Part shown: positions 16,054 to 22,749 of the stretch, one piece after another
How positions within the stretch are numbered: the stretch's first letter is position 1
Layout of the letters: the number at the start of each line of letters is the position of its first letter
Source: a virus
Strand: one strand, 5' to 3'
Virus record (IMG/VR): IMGVR_UViG_3300043420_000962
Coordinates: 1-24,684 of that record
DNA: 24,684 bases
Notes under the pieces: generated by a model
The model's input: only the letters and a program-made list of their open reading frames with translations
Databases searched by the model: none
What the model was told of the DNA's origin: nothing
Position numbers and translations under genes: made by a program

Positions 16054-16062
16054 TAGGTTTCC
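16054..16062 (-). promoter_or_regulatory. GGAAACCTA motif upstream of the tape measure gene
   Basis: Directly after the terminator of the major tail gene (four bases from its T-run) and 20 bases before ATG 16033. This is the second place where a strong terminator is followed at once by the motif. Confidence 0.68.
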
Positions 16063-16065
16063 ATT

Positions 16066-16086
16066 AAAAAGCCCCCTCTCGGGGGC
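16066..16086 (-). terminator. Rho-independent terminator after the major tail gene
   Basis: On the minus strand GCCCCC-GAGA-GGGGGC is a perfect six-base-pair GC stem with a GNRA-type loop and is followed by TTTTT. It starts about 20 bases after the major tail protein stop. Confidence 0.92.
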
Positions 16087-16104
16087 CTGGTCTATGTAGC
16101 TGGA

Positions 16105-16719
16105 TCAGTTGCCAGCGTTCTCGTCCAGCTCGATCACATAGGGACCGTAGCCAGTCAGGGAGCACTCCCAGGACACAATCGAGCCAGCCTCGATGGACTC
16201 GGTGTAGCCAGTCAGGGTGCCGTAGCCGTAGACGGTCTCAACAGTGCCTGTAGGACCCACGCGGGCGAACTTCACACGCAGGCTGTCAGCCACGGTGTTT
16301 TGCTCGGTGATACGAAGGATCTGATAGGCAGCATCCTTGAAGTCAGCCACGCCAGCCAGGCTCACGCTCCAGGACTTAGAGGTAGCGATGGAGGTGTTGA
16401 AACCCTTGGTCGTGTCATCATAGGTGATTACGTCCTCAGAGTTGGTGTCGGTTTCCAGGGAAGCGTTGGTCAGGCCAAGTAGCTTAGCGGGATCCATGGT
16501 GCCGTCGGTCGGCTGAGCCACGGGAGTGGCGCCCAGGGAAAACACACCAGCAGCATAAGTGACCTTTTCGTTGGCGGCGACGATGGTCGTGGTATCAATG
16601 AAGTTACCCGCACCGGCACCCACACCACCAGTCACACCAGCAAAGGTGGTGTCAACGGAAGCGGAAGCCAGCGGGACGATGTAGCAATTATACCCGAAGG
16701 CAGCAGAATAATTTGCCAT
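16105..16719 (-). CDS. Major tail (tube) protein
   Basis: 204 aa, beta-rich, beginning MANYSAAFGYNCYIVPLASA. The C-terminal half has ITEQNTVADSLRVKF, VYGYGTLTGYTESIEAGSIVSWECSLTGYG, the typical hairpin-rich end of siphophage tube subunits. Hexameric rings of this protein would stack on the tape measure. Position is classical: after the tail-completion protein and before the tape measure. It has its own motif, a leader hairpin and a strong terminator, the same single-gene arrangement as the capsid gene and consistent with high copy number. No clear SD precedes the ATG. No sheath gene is seen, supporting a non-contractile tail. Confidence 0.88.
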   Translation of the reverse strand: MANYSAAFGYNCYIVPLASASVDTTFAGVTGGVGAGAGNFIDTTTIVAANEKVTYAAGVFSLGATPVAQPTDGTMDPAKLLGLTNASLETDTNSEDVITYDDTTKGFNTSIATSKSWSVSLAGVADFKDAAYQILRITEQNTVADSLRVKFARVGPTGTVETVYGYGTLTGYTESIEAGSIVSWECSLTGYGPYVIELDENAGN

Positions 16720-16749
16720 GGTAATTTTTCGCGAAAGGGGACTGCAGTC

Positions 16750-16766
16750 GAGAGGTAGCCCCTCTC
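16750..16766 (-). promoter_or_regulatory. Leader hairpin in the major tail gene 5' UTR
   Basis: GAGAGG-GGCTA-CCTCTC forms a perfect six-base-pair hairpin between the motif (16772-16780) and the ATG at 16719. It may protect the 5' end of an abundant mRNA. Confidence 0.5.
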
Positions 16767-16771
16767 AATCT

Positions 16772-16780
16772 CAGGATACC
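16772..16780 (-). promoter_or_regulatory. GGTATCCTG motif upstream of the major tail gene
   Basis: Just after the stop of the tail-completion gene and 52 bases before the ATG; the long spacing holds the leader hairpin. The last base is G instead of A. Confidence 0.6.
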
Positions 16781-16782
16781 GA

Positions 16783-17220
16783 TTAGTTTAAAATCGGCCT
16801 GTCGGAAGGGATCAGAACTCTCGTTTGAACCAATGCTCCTAACCCATCCGAAACGGCCACCGTCTCGGTTGAGGTGGCACCAGAAAACCTTTGAACAATC
16901 TTCGTAGAGGCAGCCGTCATGTCATTGCCGTTCGAGCCATCCCAACAGATCAGGAAAAGCTGCCAAACGTAAACTGGAGTCGAATATCCAGTTATGTAGT
17001 CTTTCCTGGTAACGTTGGCAGCATCGTGTATCACGCACTCTAGACCAGTTACGCCACGAAGATTTGGCAGACTTTCCCCAGGCGATACGATCGATATGGC
17101 TGGACTCGTTGCGCCGCCGTTGCCCTCGAACTTGTAAGTACCGAGCAGGGCCACGAATGCGGCATCACCGACCAGGGCGTCGTATATCACAGTAGAAGAG
17201 GTCGGAAAAACTTGTGACAT
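16783..17220 (-). CDS. Tail completion/terminator-like protein, 145 aa
   Basis: Begins MSQVFPTSSTVIYDALVGDAAFVALLG, the small helix-first layout of siphophage tail terminator proteins (VIYDALVGDAA then GVTGLECVIHDA). The middle has YSTPVYVWQLFLICWDGSNG and the end an alternating beta pattern. Such proteins cap the tail tube and join it to the head. Directly upstream of the major tail gene, the usual place. ATG 17220 is 19 bases after the motif. No competing function is suggested by motifs. Confidence 0.8.
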   Translation of the reverse strand: MSQVFPTSSTVIYDALVGDAAFVALLGTYKFEGNGGATSPAISIVSPGESLPNLRGVTGLECVIHDAANVTRKDYITGYSTPVYVWQLFLICWDGSNGNDMTAASTKIVQRFSGATSTETVAVSDGLGALVQTRVLIPSDRPILN

Positions 17221-17239
17221 GACCTGGAGCGAGCTGCTC

Positions 17240-17248
17240 TAGTGTTCC
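17240..17248 (-). promoter_or_regulatory. GGAACACTA motif upstream of the tail-completion gene
   Basis: 19 bases before ATG 17220. It sits in the intergenic stretch between this gene and the plus-strand HNH gene. Confidence 0.6.
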
Positions 17249-17263
17249 GTGTCGGTAAACTGT

Positions 17264-17331
17264 AGGTAACAACGCAGGAACGCTTATGGCACCGCTTCAG
17301 AAAAGCCTTCGCTTCTCCGTTGTTGTCACCT
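17264..17331. repeat. Imperfect inverted repeat upstream of the plus-strand HNH gene
   Basis: AGGTAACAACG at 17264-17274 faces CGTTGTT-gtc-ACCT at 17318-17331, eleven pairs with a three-base bulge around a loop of about 43 bases. Without other support it could be a structured leader, a remnant of the HNH insertion, or chance. Confidence 0.3.
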
Positions 17332-17401
17332 GGTAACTCGGATGCCTCCATGCAGGGCTCCCTTTCCCCTATACGAAAGGATCTCCGACTACCTTTTCAA
17401 C

Positions 17402-17806
17402 ATGTCTGCACTGACTCGGCGTGAGGCCCGTCAGCAGTGGCGGGATTCCATCAAAACAGCTTGGAACAACCGCTGCGCTTACTGTGGCCGCCCCCCTATC
17501 GACGACAATAGCCTCACCGAACTGACCATTGACCACGTTCGCCCTAAGTCACGGGGAGGAGAGGATCGCACTAGCAATGTGATTCCAGCATGTGCGTCAT
17601 GTAATCAGGCCAAGTCATCCCAGGAATGGGTCGCCTGGTACCGCATGCAGCCCTTCTATAGTATTGAAGGTGAACTACATATTCGTCAATGGCTTAGCCA
17701 TGGTACAACCAACTTTGGCCCCTGGGATGAAGAGGACGCCAAGGTAGTCGAAGAATACGCAAATCAGCTTGCTGATGGCGAATGGCCTATCGGCCACGCA
17801 GCATAA
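17402..17806 (+). CDS. HNH endonuclease on the opposite strand
   Basis: 134 aa from ATG 17402 (reading MSALTRREARQQWRDSIK). Core residues: NNRCAYCGRPP, then LTIDHVRPKSRGG, then NVIPACASCNQAKSSQ, giving two CxxC zinc pairs around a complete HNH catalytic unit. The C-terminal 40 residues probably contact DNA. It is inserted against the direction of the neighbouring tail genes and overlaps the 3' end of the chaperone gene by 20 bases. It lacks the motif that precedes most phage genes here. An upstream ATG at 17342 would add 20 residues without motif support. Likely a mobile free-standing homing endonuclease. Confidence 0.9.
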   Translation: MSALTRREARQQWRDSIKTAWNNRCAYCGRPPIDDNSLTELTIDHVRPKSRGGEDRTSNVIPACASCNQAKSSQEWVAWYRMQPFYSIEGELHIRQWLSHGTTNFGPWDEEDAKVVEEYANQLADGEWPIGHAA

Positions 17807-18955
17807 CGTTGTCCTGAGCAACAAACTTAGTTGGGACCTCGGGGACATATAGCTCCCTGGTGGTCCCATCTGGAGTGTCAAACACGATCCATTGGTCGCT
17901 GGCCTTCTCAGTAGCGATAAGCATGCCACTATAGCCGCCAGTAGTCTTACTTGGTGCCAGAAGAATGGCATTGTCGCTAGTAAAGGCCAAAAGAGCGGGC
18001 GGCTCTCGGTCTGATGCCGACAAGGCCAGTTCTTTGTAGCAGAACAAGGCCCACGAGGGAAACTGTTTCAGCCTGATAAGCTCCATTGCCGCAGCTGCAG
18101 CACGACCTGCTGGCAGTGATTGCTCGTCCTTTGGCTGATACAGGTAATAATCCTCTGGGGTGTACGGCTTCTTGCGCTTCTTGGCGTCTCTGTTCAAATT
18201 GGCGTGTAAAGCCGTCTGAACTGCTATTGGTCGTTCATGGGCGAACAGCTCGTACTGGTACATCTTGACGCACCGCCGATAGGCTTCGATGACATACTCA
18301 TAAGGCAACTCGCTAAAGTTGCTATACGAGAATTCTGCATCCCCTGGAAAGAAGCGTTTCAGTTGCCAGTAGTACGTTTCAAAATCGTAAACAGATTCGC
18401 CCGATCCTACTTTTTTGCAACGTCCTCCACTAGATCGCTTTTTTCGTCTTTTACCGACTCCAGCAAGCGCTCAGTGCTGCGTGCTTCCTCTTCGTCATAA
18501 AGCTCTGCAAGCCCCTCCAGGAGGTCTGGATGCAGTTGCATGACATCTTCTGCCGTACAGGTCGCATCAACGCGATACAAGACCATGCAGAAGGCTTTGG
18601 TGAACTTCATGCGCTCGAGCGACGTGCTTGCTGACATCGCAATTTCTCCGAGCTCGCTGGTGAAATCCTTCTGAATCTTCTCGACCAAGCTTCCACTTTC
18701 AGAGCCAGTAATGGTTCCGGTCACAAGCTGGTAAGCCTCTTGGGCATCGATCTTGTATTTAGAAGCAACCTTCCTGACAGTTGACAAGATCAATTCAGAC
18801 GTCTTGTCCGAACTGTTTGCATTTGAAATGAAGGCTTTCTCGCCAGTGGTCAAATACCCACGGCGCTCGATGTCGACCTGACCAGACTCCTCGCTGCCAA
18901 TCCTCTCGGTGATAGGCTTTAAGCGAGGCTCTACGACAAAGGGAAGTTTGGACAT
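17787..18955 (-). CDS. Tail assembly chaperone G-T fusion made by -1 frameshift
   Basis: After the slip the -1 frame reads GTA GGA TCG from 18410 and stays open to TAG at 17787-17789, adding 207 residues to the 182 of the short form (389 aa in all). The T part opens VGSGESVYDFETYYWQLKRF and continues LPYEYVIEAYRRCVKMYQYE. The T part has no ATG near its beginning; the only nearby start, TTG 18308, leaves 33 open codons unused. This argues for frameshift expression over a separate gene. The last 20 bases overlap the convergent HNH gene. The T half normally recruits tube subunits to the tape measure complex. Confidence 0.75.
18407..18955 (-). CDS. Tail assembly chaperone, short (G-type) product
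   Basis: 182 aa, beginning MSKLPFVVEPRLKPITERIG, mostly helical and acidic toward the end (DLVEDVAKK then TAG). The last three sense codons read GCA AAA AAG, containing the slippery heptamer A AAA AAG in frame. Lambda-like siphophages make a short G protein and a rare G-T fusion by -1 frameshifting; both coat the tape measure before tube polymerisation. Size, acidic helical composition and slip site all fit. ATG 18955 is 20 bases after the motif. Its position upstream of the tail-completion and major tail genes, instead of between tube and tape measure, is unusual. Confidence 0.78.
   Translation of the reverse strand: MSKLPFVVEPRLKPITERIGSEESGQVDIERRGYLTTGEKAFISNANSSDKTSELILSTVRKVASKYKIDAQEAYQLVTGTITGSESGSLVEKIQKDFTSELGEIAMSASTSLERMKFTKAFCMVLYRVDATCTAEDVMQLHPDLLEGLAELYDEEEARSTERLLESVKDEKSDLVEDVAKK
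18410..18428 (-). other. Programmed -1 ribosomal frameshift site (A AAA AAG)
   Basis: The heptamer A AAA AAG (18416-18410) is in the 0 frame directly before TAG. It is the same slippery sequence used in Escherichia coli dnaX. A Shine-Dalgarno-like GGAGG (18428-18424) lies seven bases upstream; an upstream SD-like element also stimulates dnaX frameshifting. No strong downstream hairpin was found by eye. Confidence 0.78.
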
Positions 18956-18975
18956 AGCTGGTCTCGAAAGCCAGC

Positions 18976-18984
18976 TAGTCTACC
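18976..18984 (-). promoter_or_regulatory. GGTAGACTA motif upstream of the chaperone gene
   Basis: Overlaps the stop codon of the gp10-like gene and lies 20 bases before ATG 18955. Confidence 0.6.
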
Positions 18985-19528
18985 TAAGCCTTGAATCGAT
19001 AGCGCCACCGATGATTTCGTCCAAGTTAACCGAAGGAACAGGGCCATTGCCATATAGTGTGGCGTCGATCCAGGGTCTCCCTGGTAGGTATACAGCATCT
19101 ATTCTCTGGTTGCCGTATGGCTGGATGTAGCCACCATTATGGACGAAGGAAGCATACGGAGTATTGTACGAAATGTCAACAGTATCGCCGTTGATGGCCA
19201 CCGACAGGCTAGCCTTTAGCTCGCCAGTGTCTACGATGTCCCTGGCCCCACCCGTGTTCCATGCCCACACACTAGAGCTAACAGCTGTGTCTAGGGCTTC
19301 TCTGATGGCCTGAGAAACGACTTGAACTGCGTATGATGTTGCCTCATCGAATATCTCTGCGGCAGCCGCTACGTCGCTCTTGGAGGGGCCTTTGATGTCA
19401 ATCTTTCCAAAAGGTAGGCTCTTGGCGGTCCATGTTTTTTTGATACCCTCAACCTCTTTAACTGCTTGATCTAGCCTTTTGTACAACTCTTGAATTGGGT
19501 CGTTGCTAACCCTAACACCTCGAGCCAT
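18980..19528 (-). CDS. Head-tail connector, HK97 gp10-like, 182 aa
   Basis: Begins MARGVRVSNDPIQELYKRLDQ. The first half is helical (AAEIFDEATSYAVQVVSQAI). The second half has GELKASLSV, ISYNTPYASFVHNGGYIQPYG and YLPGRPWIDATL, matching the pattern of HK97 gp10-type neck proteins (a Y-x-PYA-x-x-VHNGG turn followed by a PGRPW segment). These proteins join the completed head to the tail. Its ATG overlaps the TAA of the previous gene (TAATG), so the two are coupled. The stop lies inside the chaperone gene's motif. Confidence 0.8.
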   Translation of the reverse strand: MARGVRVSNDPIQELYKRLDQAVKEVEGIKKTWTAKSLPFGKIDIKGPSKSDVAAAAEIFDEATSYAVQVVSQAIREALDTAVSSSVWAWNTGGARDIVDTGELKASLSVAINGDTVDISYNTPYASFVHNGGYIQPYGNQRIDAVYLPGRPWIDATLYGNGPVPSVNLDEIIGGAIDSRLR

Positions 19529-20031
19529 TAGAACTGCAGCTCCCCACCCGTAATTTGCAGCTGCACACCGCCCATTTCCCTGTAGATAATCTCGTCAATA
19601 CCTTGGCCGCCAAAGATGCCACTAGAGCGCTCGACACGGCCAATGAGAGGCTTGTCGTCTCCGAACACAAACTGAACCTGCTTTCCTGGAGCTAGAAACA
19701 ACGGTTGGCTTGTAATTTGCGTCCAGACCAGCAGGTTTTCGGAATCCCCGATCTTGAAGTCACTGGCAACTGCGGCCTGCTCGAGGGCATATCCACGATA
19801 GTAGAACGAATCACCAGATGCGCCTGGCATCATCGCCCCATCCAGTTGGCTCTCGAGAGGAATTTTCTTTGATCCAGAGGAAACACCAGTGTACTGGGCC
19901 CTTTTCATGAAGCACTTGACTAGATAGTTTTGGCCATTGGCCGCAACGTATCGTCCATTAACATTGGTCACAGCTCCCTCTACGGCAGCCATTACCCGTG
20001 CGTTGTTATACGGAAGCAGGGGACTTGCCAT
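19528..20031 (-). CDS. Head-tail connector/head closure-like protein, 167 aa
   Basis: Begins MASPLLPYNNARVMAAVEGA from ATG 20031; GTG 20037 is possible but would stand only 12 bases from the motif. The body is beta-rich (NYLVKCFMKRAQY, LLVWTQITSQPLFLAPGKQVQFVFG, IIYREMGGVQLQI), as expected for a small head-closure ring protein. It is coupled to the gp10-like gene. Identification rests on size, context and beta pattern; no diagnostic motif is present. Confidence 0.75.
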   Translation of the reverse strand: MASPLLPYNNARVMAAVEGAVTNVNGRYVAANGQNYLVKCFMKRAQYTGVSSGSKKIPLESQLDGAMMPGASGDSFYYRGYALEQAAVASDFKIGDSENLLVWTQITSQPLFLAPGKQVQFVFGDDKPLIGRVERSSGIFGGQGIDEIIYREMGGVQLQITGGELQF

Positions 20032-20049
20032 GGGCACCTCGAATCAGCT

Positions 20050-20058
20050 TAGGATTCC
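20050..20058 (-). promoter_or_regulatory. GGAATCCTA motif upstream of the head-closure candidate
   Basis: 18 bases before ATG 20031 and just after the terminator at 20064-20084. Confidence 0.62.
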
Positions 20059-20063
20059 AGCAG

Positions 20064-20084
20064 AAAGGGGGCATATTACCCCCC
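20064..20084 (-). terminator. Terminator after the HNH/AP2-like gene
   Basis: On the minus strand GGGGG-TAATATG-CCCCC is followed by TTTCT. The stem is strong and the T tract short. It lies 36 bases after the endonuclease stop, and the next motif copy begins six bases beyond it. A second small hairpin (CCGACGGAGTCGG) lies just upstream at 20090-20102. Confidence 0.7.
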
Positions 20085-20119
20085 AGCTTCCGACTCCGTC
20101 GGCCACTCGTTCGCTGCGC

Positions 20120-20707
20120 TCACTCCTTAAGCTTCAAACCGCGACACTTGGCGCAGGAGCACAGAAAAGGCGTCCAGTCTCGCGTTTCAATGAATTGCTT
20201 TTGATACCTTAGCGCCTGTTCTATGTCTTTCCAGCTGCCATGATACTCTCCATTCATGCGGAAAGTCCAGCTTCCTCTGTCAAATCCCACGCAACCCCTG
20301 TAGTGAGTAGTTGTGCCGTTAGCCAAAAGTTGCTGCTTGCCGTCAATAGCTTCCTTCTCCGTCTCGAATACCTGGACTAACCTGTCCTTGATCCGAAGTT
20401 CCCACCGTCCCCTAAGGTTGTAGATGCGTGGCTCGAAGTGTCGCAGTCGAGTGTTGTTACGCTGTTCCAAGCGCGATGCCCATTTACAGTTCCACGGAGC
20501 GTAGGGGCCATCGTTGTCAATCCTTTCTATTGAAAAGCCTTCTGGGCGCTCGCCCATGTCGGCAACGAACGTCCAGAAATCATTCCAGGCAGGGTCAAGG
20601 TAGATCCCCCTGCCGCCGTAATTCTTAAACGCTTTGCAGCTTGGATTGCAACAACGCTGTCGAATCGCTTTCCATGTATCGTAGAGGTAGTGATCTGTCC
20701 TCTTCAT
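20120..20707 (-). CDS. HNH endonuclease with AP2-like C-terminal region, 195 aa
   Basis: The N-terminal half follows the pattern of a well-known mobile phage nuclease family: [16 protein letters not shown], then [24 protein letters not shown], then [20 protein letters not shown] and EQRNN. The second half has [22 protein letters not shown], an AP2-type DNA-binding region expected to bind the target. Basic residues are spread throughout. It lies between a zinc-finger-like gene and the head-closure candidate, with a terminator after it. The upstream element is a degenerate GGTAGAATA 21 bases before ATG. Probably a free-standing homing endonuclease. Confidence 0.85.
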   Translation of the reverse strand: MKRTDHYLYDTWKAIRQRCCNPSCKAFKNYGGRGIYLDPAWNDFWTFVADMGERPEGFSIERIDNDGPYAPWNCKWASRLEQRNNTRLRHFEPRIYNLRGRWELRIKDRLVQVFETEKEAIDGKQQLLANGTTTHYRGCVGFDRGSWTFRMNGEYHGSWKDIEQALRYQKQFIETRDWTPFLCSCAKCRGLKLKE

Positions 20708-20728
20708 TTAGCACAGGTTAACTACCCC

Positions 20729-20737
20729 TATTCTACC
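20729..20737 (-). promoter_or_regulatory. Degenerate GGTAGAATA element upstream of the HNH/AP2-like gene
   Basis: Keeps GG and A at position 4 but has AT in place of CT; 21 bases before ATG 20707. TAGAAT is itself a plausible -10 hexamer. Confidence 0.4.
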
Positions 20738-20739
20738 GA

Positions 20740-20943
20740 CTACCGAAGCCTGTCTTCACGGAAACGCTTCAGTTTGTCAGAACAGCGGCTGCAGCTAGCT
20801 ATTTCGCCATTCAGGTGCTTAGCGAAGACGGCATTCATCTTACGGAAGGCGCCACAGCCGTTGCACCAGACGTCTACAAGTTCTTGATTACTGAATTCGG
20901 CTAGCGCTTCGCCCAGTGGGCCATTAACTTCAGGGTGTTGCAC
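20740..20943 (-). CDS. Small zinc-finger-like protein, 67 aa
   Basis: Begins at GTG (reading MQHPEVNGPLGEALAEFSNQ). WCNGCGAFRKMNAVF and CSRCSDKLKRFREDR supply two CxxC pairs about 22 residues apart, a single zinc-finger layout, with a basic C-terminus suited to nucleic-acid binding. The motif GGTAGACTG stands 23 bases before the GTG. No clear SD. Role unknown. Confidence 0.72.
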   Translation of the reverse strand: MQHPEVNGPLGEALAEFSNQELVDVWCNGCGAFRKMNAVFAKHLNGEIASCSRCSDKLKRFREDRLR

Positions 20944-20966
20944 GGTTTGAAGGCGGTTATCCCAAC

Positions 20967-20975
20967 CAGTCTACC
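20967..20975 (-). promoter_or_regulatory. GGTAGACTG motif upstream of the zinc-finger-like gene
   Basis: Last base G instead of A; 23 bases before the GTG at 20943. It begins three bases after the stop of the 135-aa gene. Confidence 0.55.
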
Positions 20976-20977
20976 GA

Positions 20978-21385
20978 TCAAGACCGAATCAGGGGCGTTG
21001 TATAGGTGTCGTTGCCGACAAAACCACCCAAACAACTACAGAAGGCGAAGATTGACTGCAGGTGCATTCTGTCGCTCATCATTTGCTTCTGGGGGCCACT
21101 GGGCTTGTCGGCTCCATCGGGAGACCAAGCAAGCACATCTGCTTTTATCAGCGTTTTGCCCTCAGTATCGGCCAAATTTGCGGCTTCCTGTGCCGTTTCG
21201 GCGGTTTCGTAGCTCGTCAGCAGGTTCAGGACATCCTGTTGAGCGACTGTCGACATCACTTGGAGGTCGTTCATACACCCCGCAACGCAGGAAAGTGCAT
21301 ACGATCCAAATGGGACCTGTAGCGCCTTGATCAGGCGGTAGTCATCGCCAGTAGACCAAAGGCCAGAGGTATCGAGAACTGCCAT
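20978..21385 (-). CDS. Hypothetical virion-module protein, 135 aa
   Basis: ATG 21385 (reading MAVLDTSGLWSTGDDYRLIK) is preferred over GTG 21394 because its distance to the motif (24 bases) is closer to the norm. The middle is helical (MSTVAQQDVLNLLTSYETAETAQEA); four Cys are scattered (SCVAGC, FCSC). It lies between the 306-aa protein and the connector genes, so a portal-proximal or connector role is possible. No family recognised. Confidence 0.7.
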   Translation of the reverse strand: MAVLDTSGLWSTGDDYRLIKALQVPFGSYALSCVAGCMNDLQVMSTVAQQDVLNLLTSYETAETAQEAANLADTEGKTLIKADVLAWSPDGADKPSGPQKQMMSDRMHLQSIFAFCSCLGGFVGNDTYTTPLIRS

Positions 21386-21409
21386 GATCGGCACACTATT
21401 CAGTCTAAC

Positions 21410-21418
21410 TAGGGTTCC
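21410..21418 (-). promoter_or_regulatory. GGAACCCTA motif upstream of the 135-aa gene
   Basis: 24 bases before ATG 21385. It lies nearly back to back with the plus-strand motif at 21424-21432, forming a compact divergent promoter region. Confidence 0.6.
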
Positions 21419-21423
21419 AGGCT

Positions 21424-21443
21424 GGTATACTGTGTGCTATAAT
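21424..21443 (+). promoter_or_regulatory. Plus-strand promoter: GGTATACTG motif and extended -10 TATAAT
   Basis: GGTATACTG (21424-21432) stands 23 bases before the ATG at 21456. Seven bases further on, TGCTATAAT (21435-21443) is a textbook extended -10 element. This is the only plus-strand copy assigned to a gene, and its spacing equals that of the minus-strand copies. Confidence 0.65.
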
Positions 21444-21455
21444 GAGTCCAGAACC

Positions 21456-21635
21456 ATGCTGCGTGACGCCCTAGCCCTTCTATTGGCAGTAAGATGCCGC
21501 CAGGAAGACGCCGTACGTCAGCTGCTGGCCTCATACTACCACAAGATGGACGAAACCAAGGCAAAGACCCTCATGATGAAGACCATCTACCTGATGTCGC
21601 CCAAGGAAAGAGACTGGATGAAGGGCTTGGCTTAA
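21456..21635 (+). CDS. Small plus-strand protein, 59 aa
   Basis: Begins MLRDALALLLAVRCRQEDAV and ends SPKERDWMKGLA; helical, Leu-rich at the N-terminus, then Lys/Met-rich. It runs against all surrounding phage genes and has both the motif and an extended -10 promoter at the right distance. Its TAA overlaps the TAA of the convergent minus-strand gene (TTAA shared). A role in regulation or host takeover is conceivable; no family is recognised. An in-frame ATG at 21384 would place the start upstream of both promoter elements and is rejected. Confidence 0.72.
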   Translation: MLRDALALLLAVRCRQEDAVRQLLASYYHKMDETKAKTLMMKTIYLMSPKERDWMKGLA

Positions 21636-21814
21636 CCCAGCCCTCGAGGATAAAGGAATCCACTTGTTGGGCGAGTTGAACCACCTCCGCCACCTCCTGT
21701 CCCAAACCCGACATCGATTTTGGTAGCAACCATTTTAACGATGGGTACGCTCGTAACAGTAGTAAGGGGAGCGCTGACGTCAATAATTCCGCTAACGGTA
21801 ACTGGAGTAGCCAT
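21632..21814 (-). CDS. Small putative virion protein, 60 aa
   Basis: Begins MATPVTVSGIIDVSAPLTTV: alternating beta-strand residues, then a Gly run (GTGGGGGGST) and the tail PTSGFLYPRGLG. ATG 21814 overlaps the TGA of the 306-aa gene, so it is coupled to it; no motif precedes it, as expected. Probably a small accessory of the upstream structural protein. Confidence 0.72.
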   Translation of the reverse strand: MATPVTVSGIIDVSAPLTTVTSVPIVKMVATKIDVGFGTGGGGGGSTRPTSGFLYPRGLG

Positions 21815-22734
21815 CACGCAATACCGGGGTCATTGGTTCCAAAGTCAAAAAGTATTGCCTGCCGGCCGAGATCGGTACCGGCGTACCACCAATAATTCGA
21901 TCCGATCAACAGTGTTGTTCCATCGCCCTGCGGGAATGGCCGACGTGCATCAGCACTAGCAAAGAAACCAGATCCAGGTACCCAGATACCCGTATCCGTG
22001 TGGCCGCCATTTGTGAACGCTACCTGCGAAGCACTGTCCAGCGACATCGTCGTCGTAGACTGGGAATACAACCAGTTGAAATTAGTGCCAATCCAGTTTC
22101 CGGTGTTACTTGGGATTACATTGGTAGTGCTGTTATATGTGTAACCTACACTTGGCATCATGAATTGCTCTGTAGAACTAGTGCCGGTATTGATAGGAGC
22201 GTTTAAGTTAGCCAACGATCCATAAGTAAAGCCGACATGAGGTATAATACAGGTCCTCAACGAGTCTACGGTTCCATCCCATGAGGTATCCTCAAAAAAC
22301 AACCCCTCAGTAATACCAGGCCAGTAGAAGTAGGGCCTGTTTCCTTGAAGCACCAGCATGCTCTGGTCGTTTTCAGAACTCTGGCAGAAGTACCACGTAG
22401 TAGAGGCCGTGGCAAACGCTGTAGAGTTGCCAACGCTGTTAGTAGTATCGTTACAGAGATCCCCAGGTACCGTTGTATAAGTAGCATCCTCGTACCAGCT
22501 CCAAAGGGTAGGGGTCGTGTTGCTCCAGCTAACCCAGTAGTACATAGTATAGGTACCACCAAACTTATTGTTTAGTGTACACTTGGCCTTACGCTGATAA
22601 GCCAGAGCACTCGGGTGAGCCTCAACGGTCCATGCCGTCTTACCATTCAGGTAGGTATCCATCAGGTACGTTAAGGCAGTATGATTATCCGCCGACGATG
22701 TCACGGGTATCGAATGGACAATCGACCAGGTCAT
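21814..22734 (-). CDS. Aromatic-rich putative virion protein, 306 aa
   Basis: Begins MTWSIVHSIPVTSSADNHTA. Very rich in Trp, Tyr, Thr, Asn and Ser, with repeated aromatic turns (TMYYWVSWSNTTPTLWSWYE, NRPYFYWPG, GNWIGTNFNWLYSQS, IGSNYWWYAGTDLGRQ). This beta-like composition suits an exposed fibre, spike or carbohydrate-binding head protein. No catalytic motif, signal peptide or coiled coil. ATG 22734 is 21 bases after GGCATACTA. It lies upstream of the connector genes, away from the fibre genes, so a head-associated fibre is possible. Confidence 0.8.
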   Translation of the reverse strand: MTWSIVHSIPVTSSADNHTALTYLMDTYLNGKTAWTVEAHPSALAYQRKAKCTLNNKFGGTYTMYYWVSWSNTTPTLWSWYEDATYTTVPGDLCNDTTNSVGNSTAFATASTTWYFCQSSENDQSMLVLQGNRPYFYWPGITEGLFFEDTSWDGTVDSLRTCIIPHVGFTYGSLANLNAPINTGTSSTEQFMMPSVGYTYNSTTNVIPSNTGNWIGTNFNWLYSQSTTTMSLDSASQVAFTNGGHTDTGIWVPGSGFFASADARRPFPQGDGTTLLIGSNYWWYAGTDLGRQAILFDFGTNDPGIA

Positions 22735-22749
22735 GGCATACCGCTCAAA

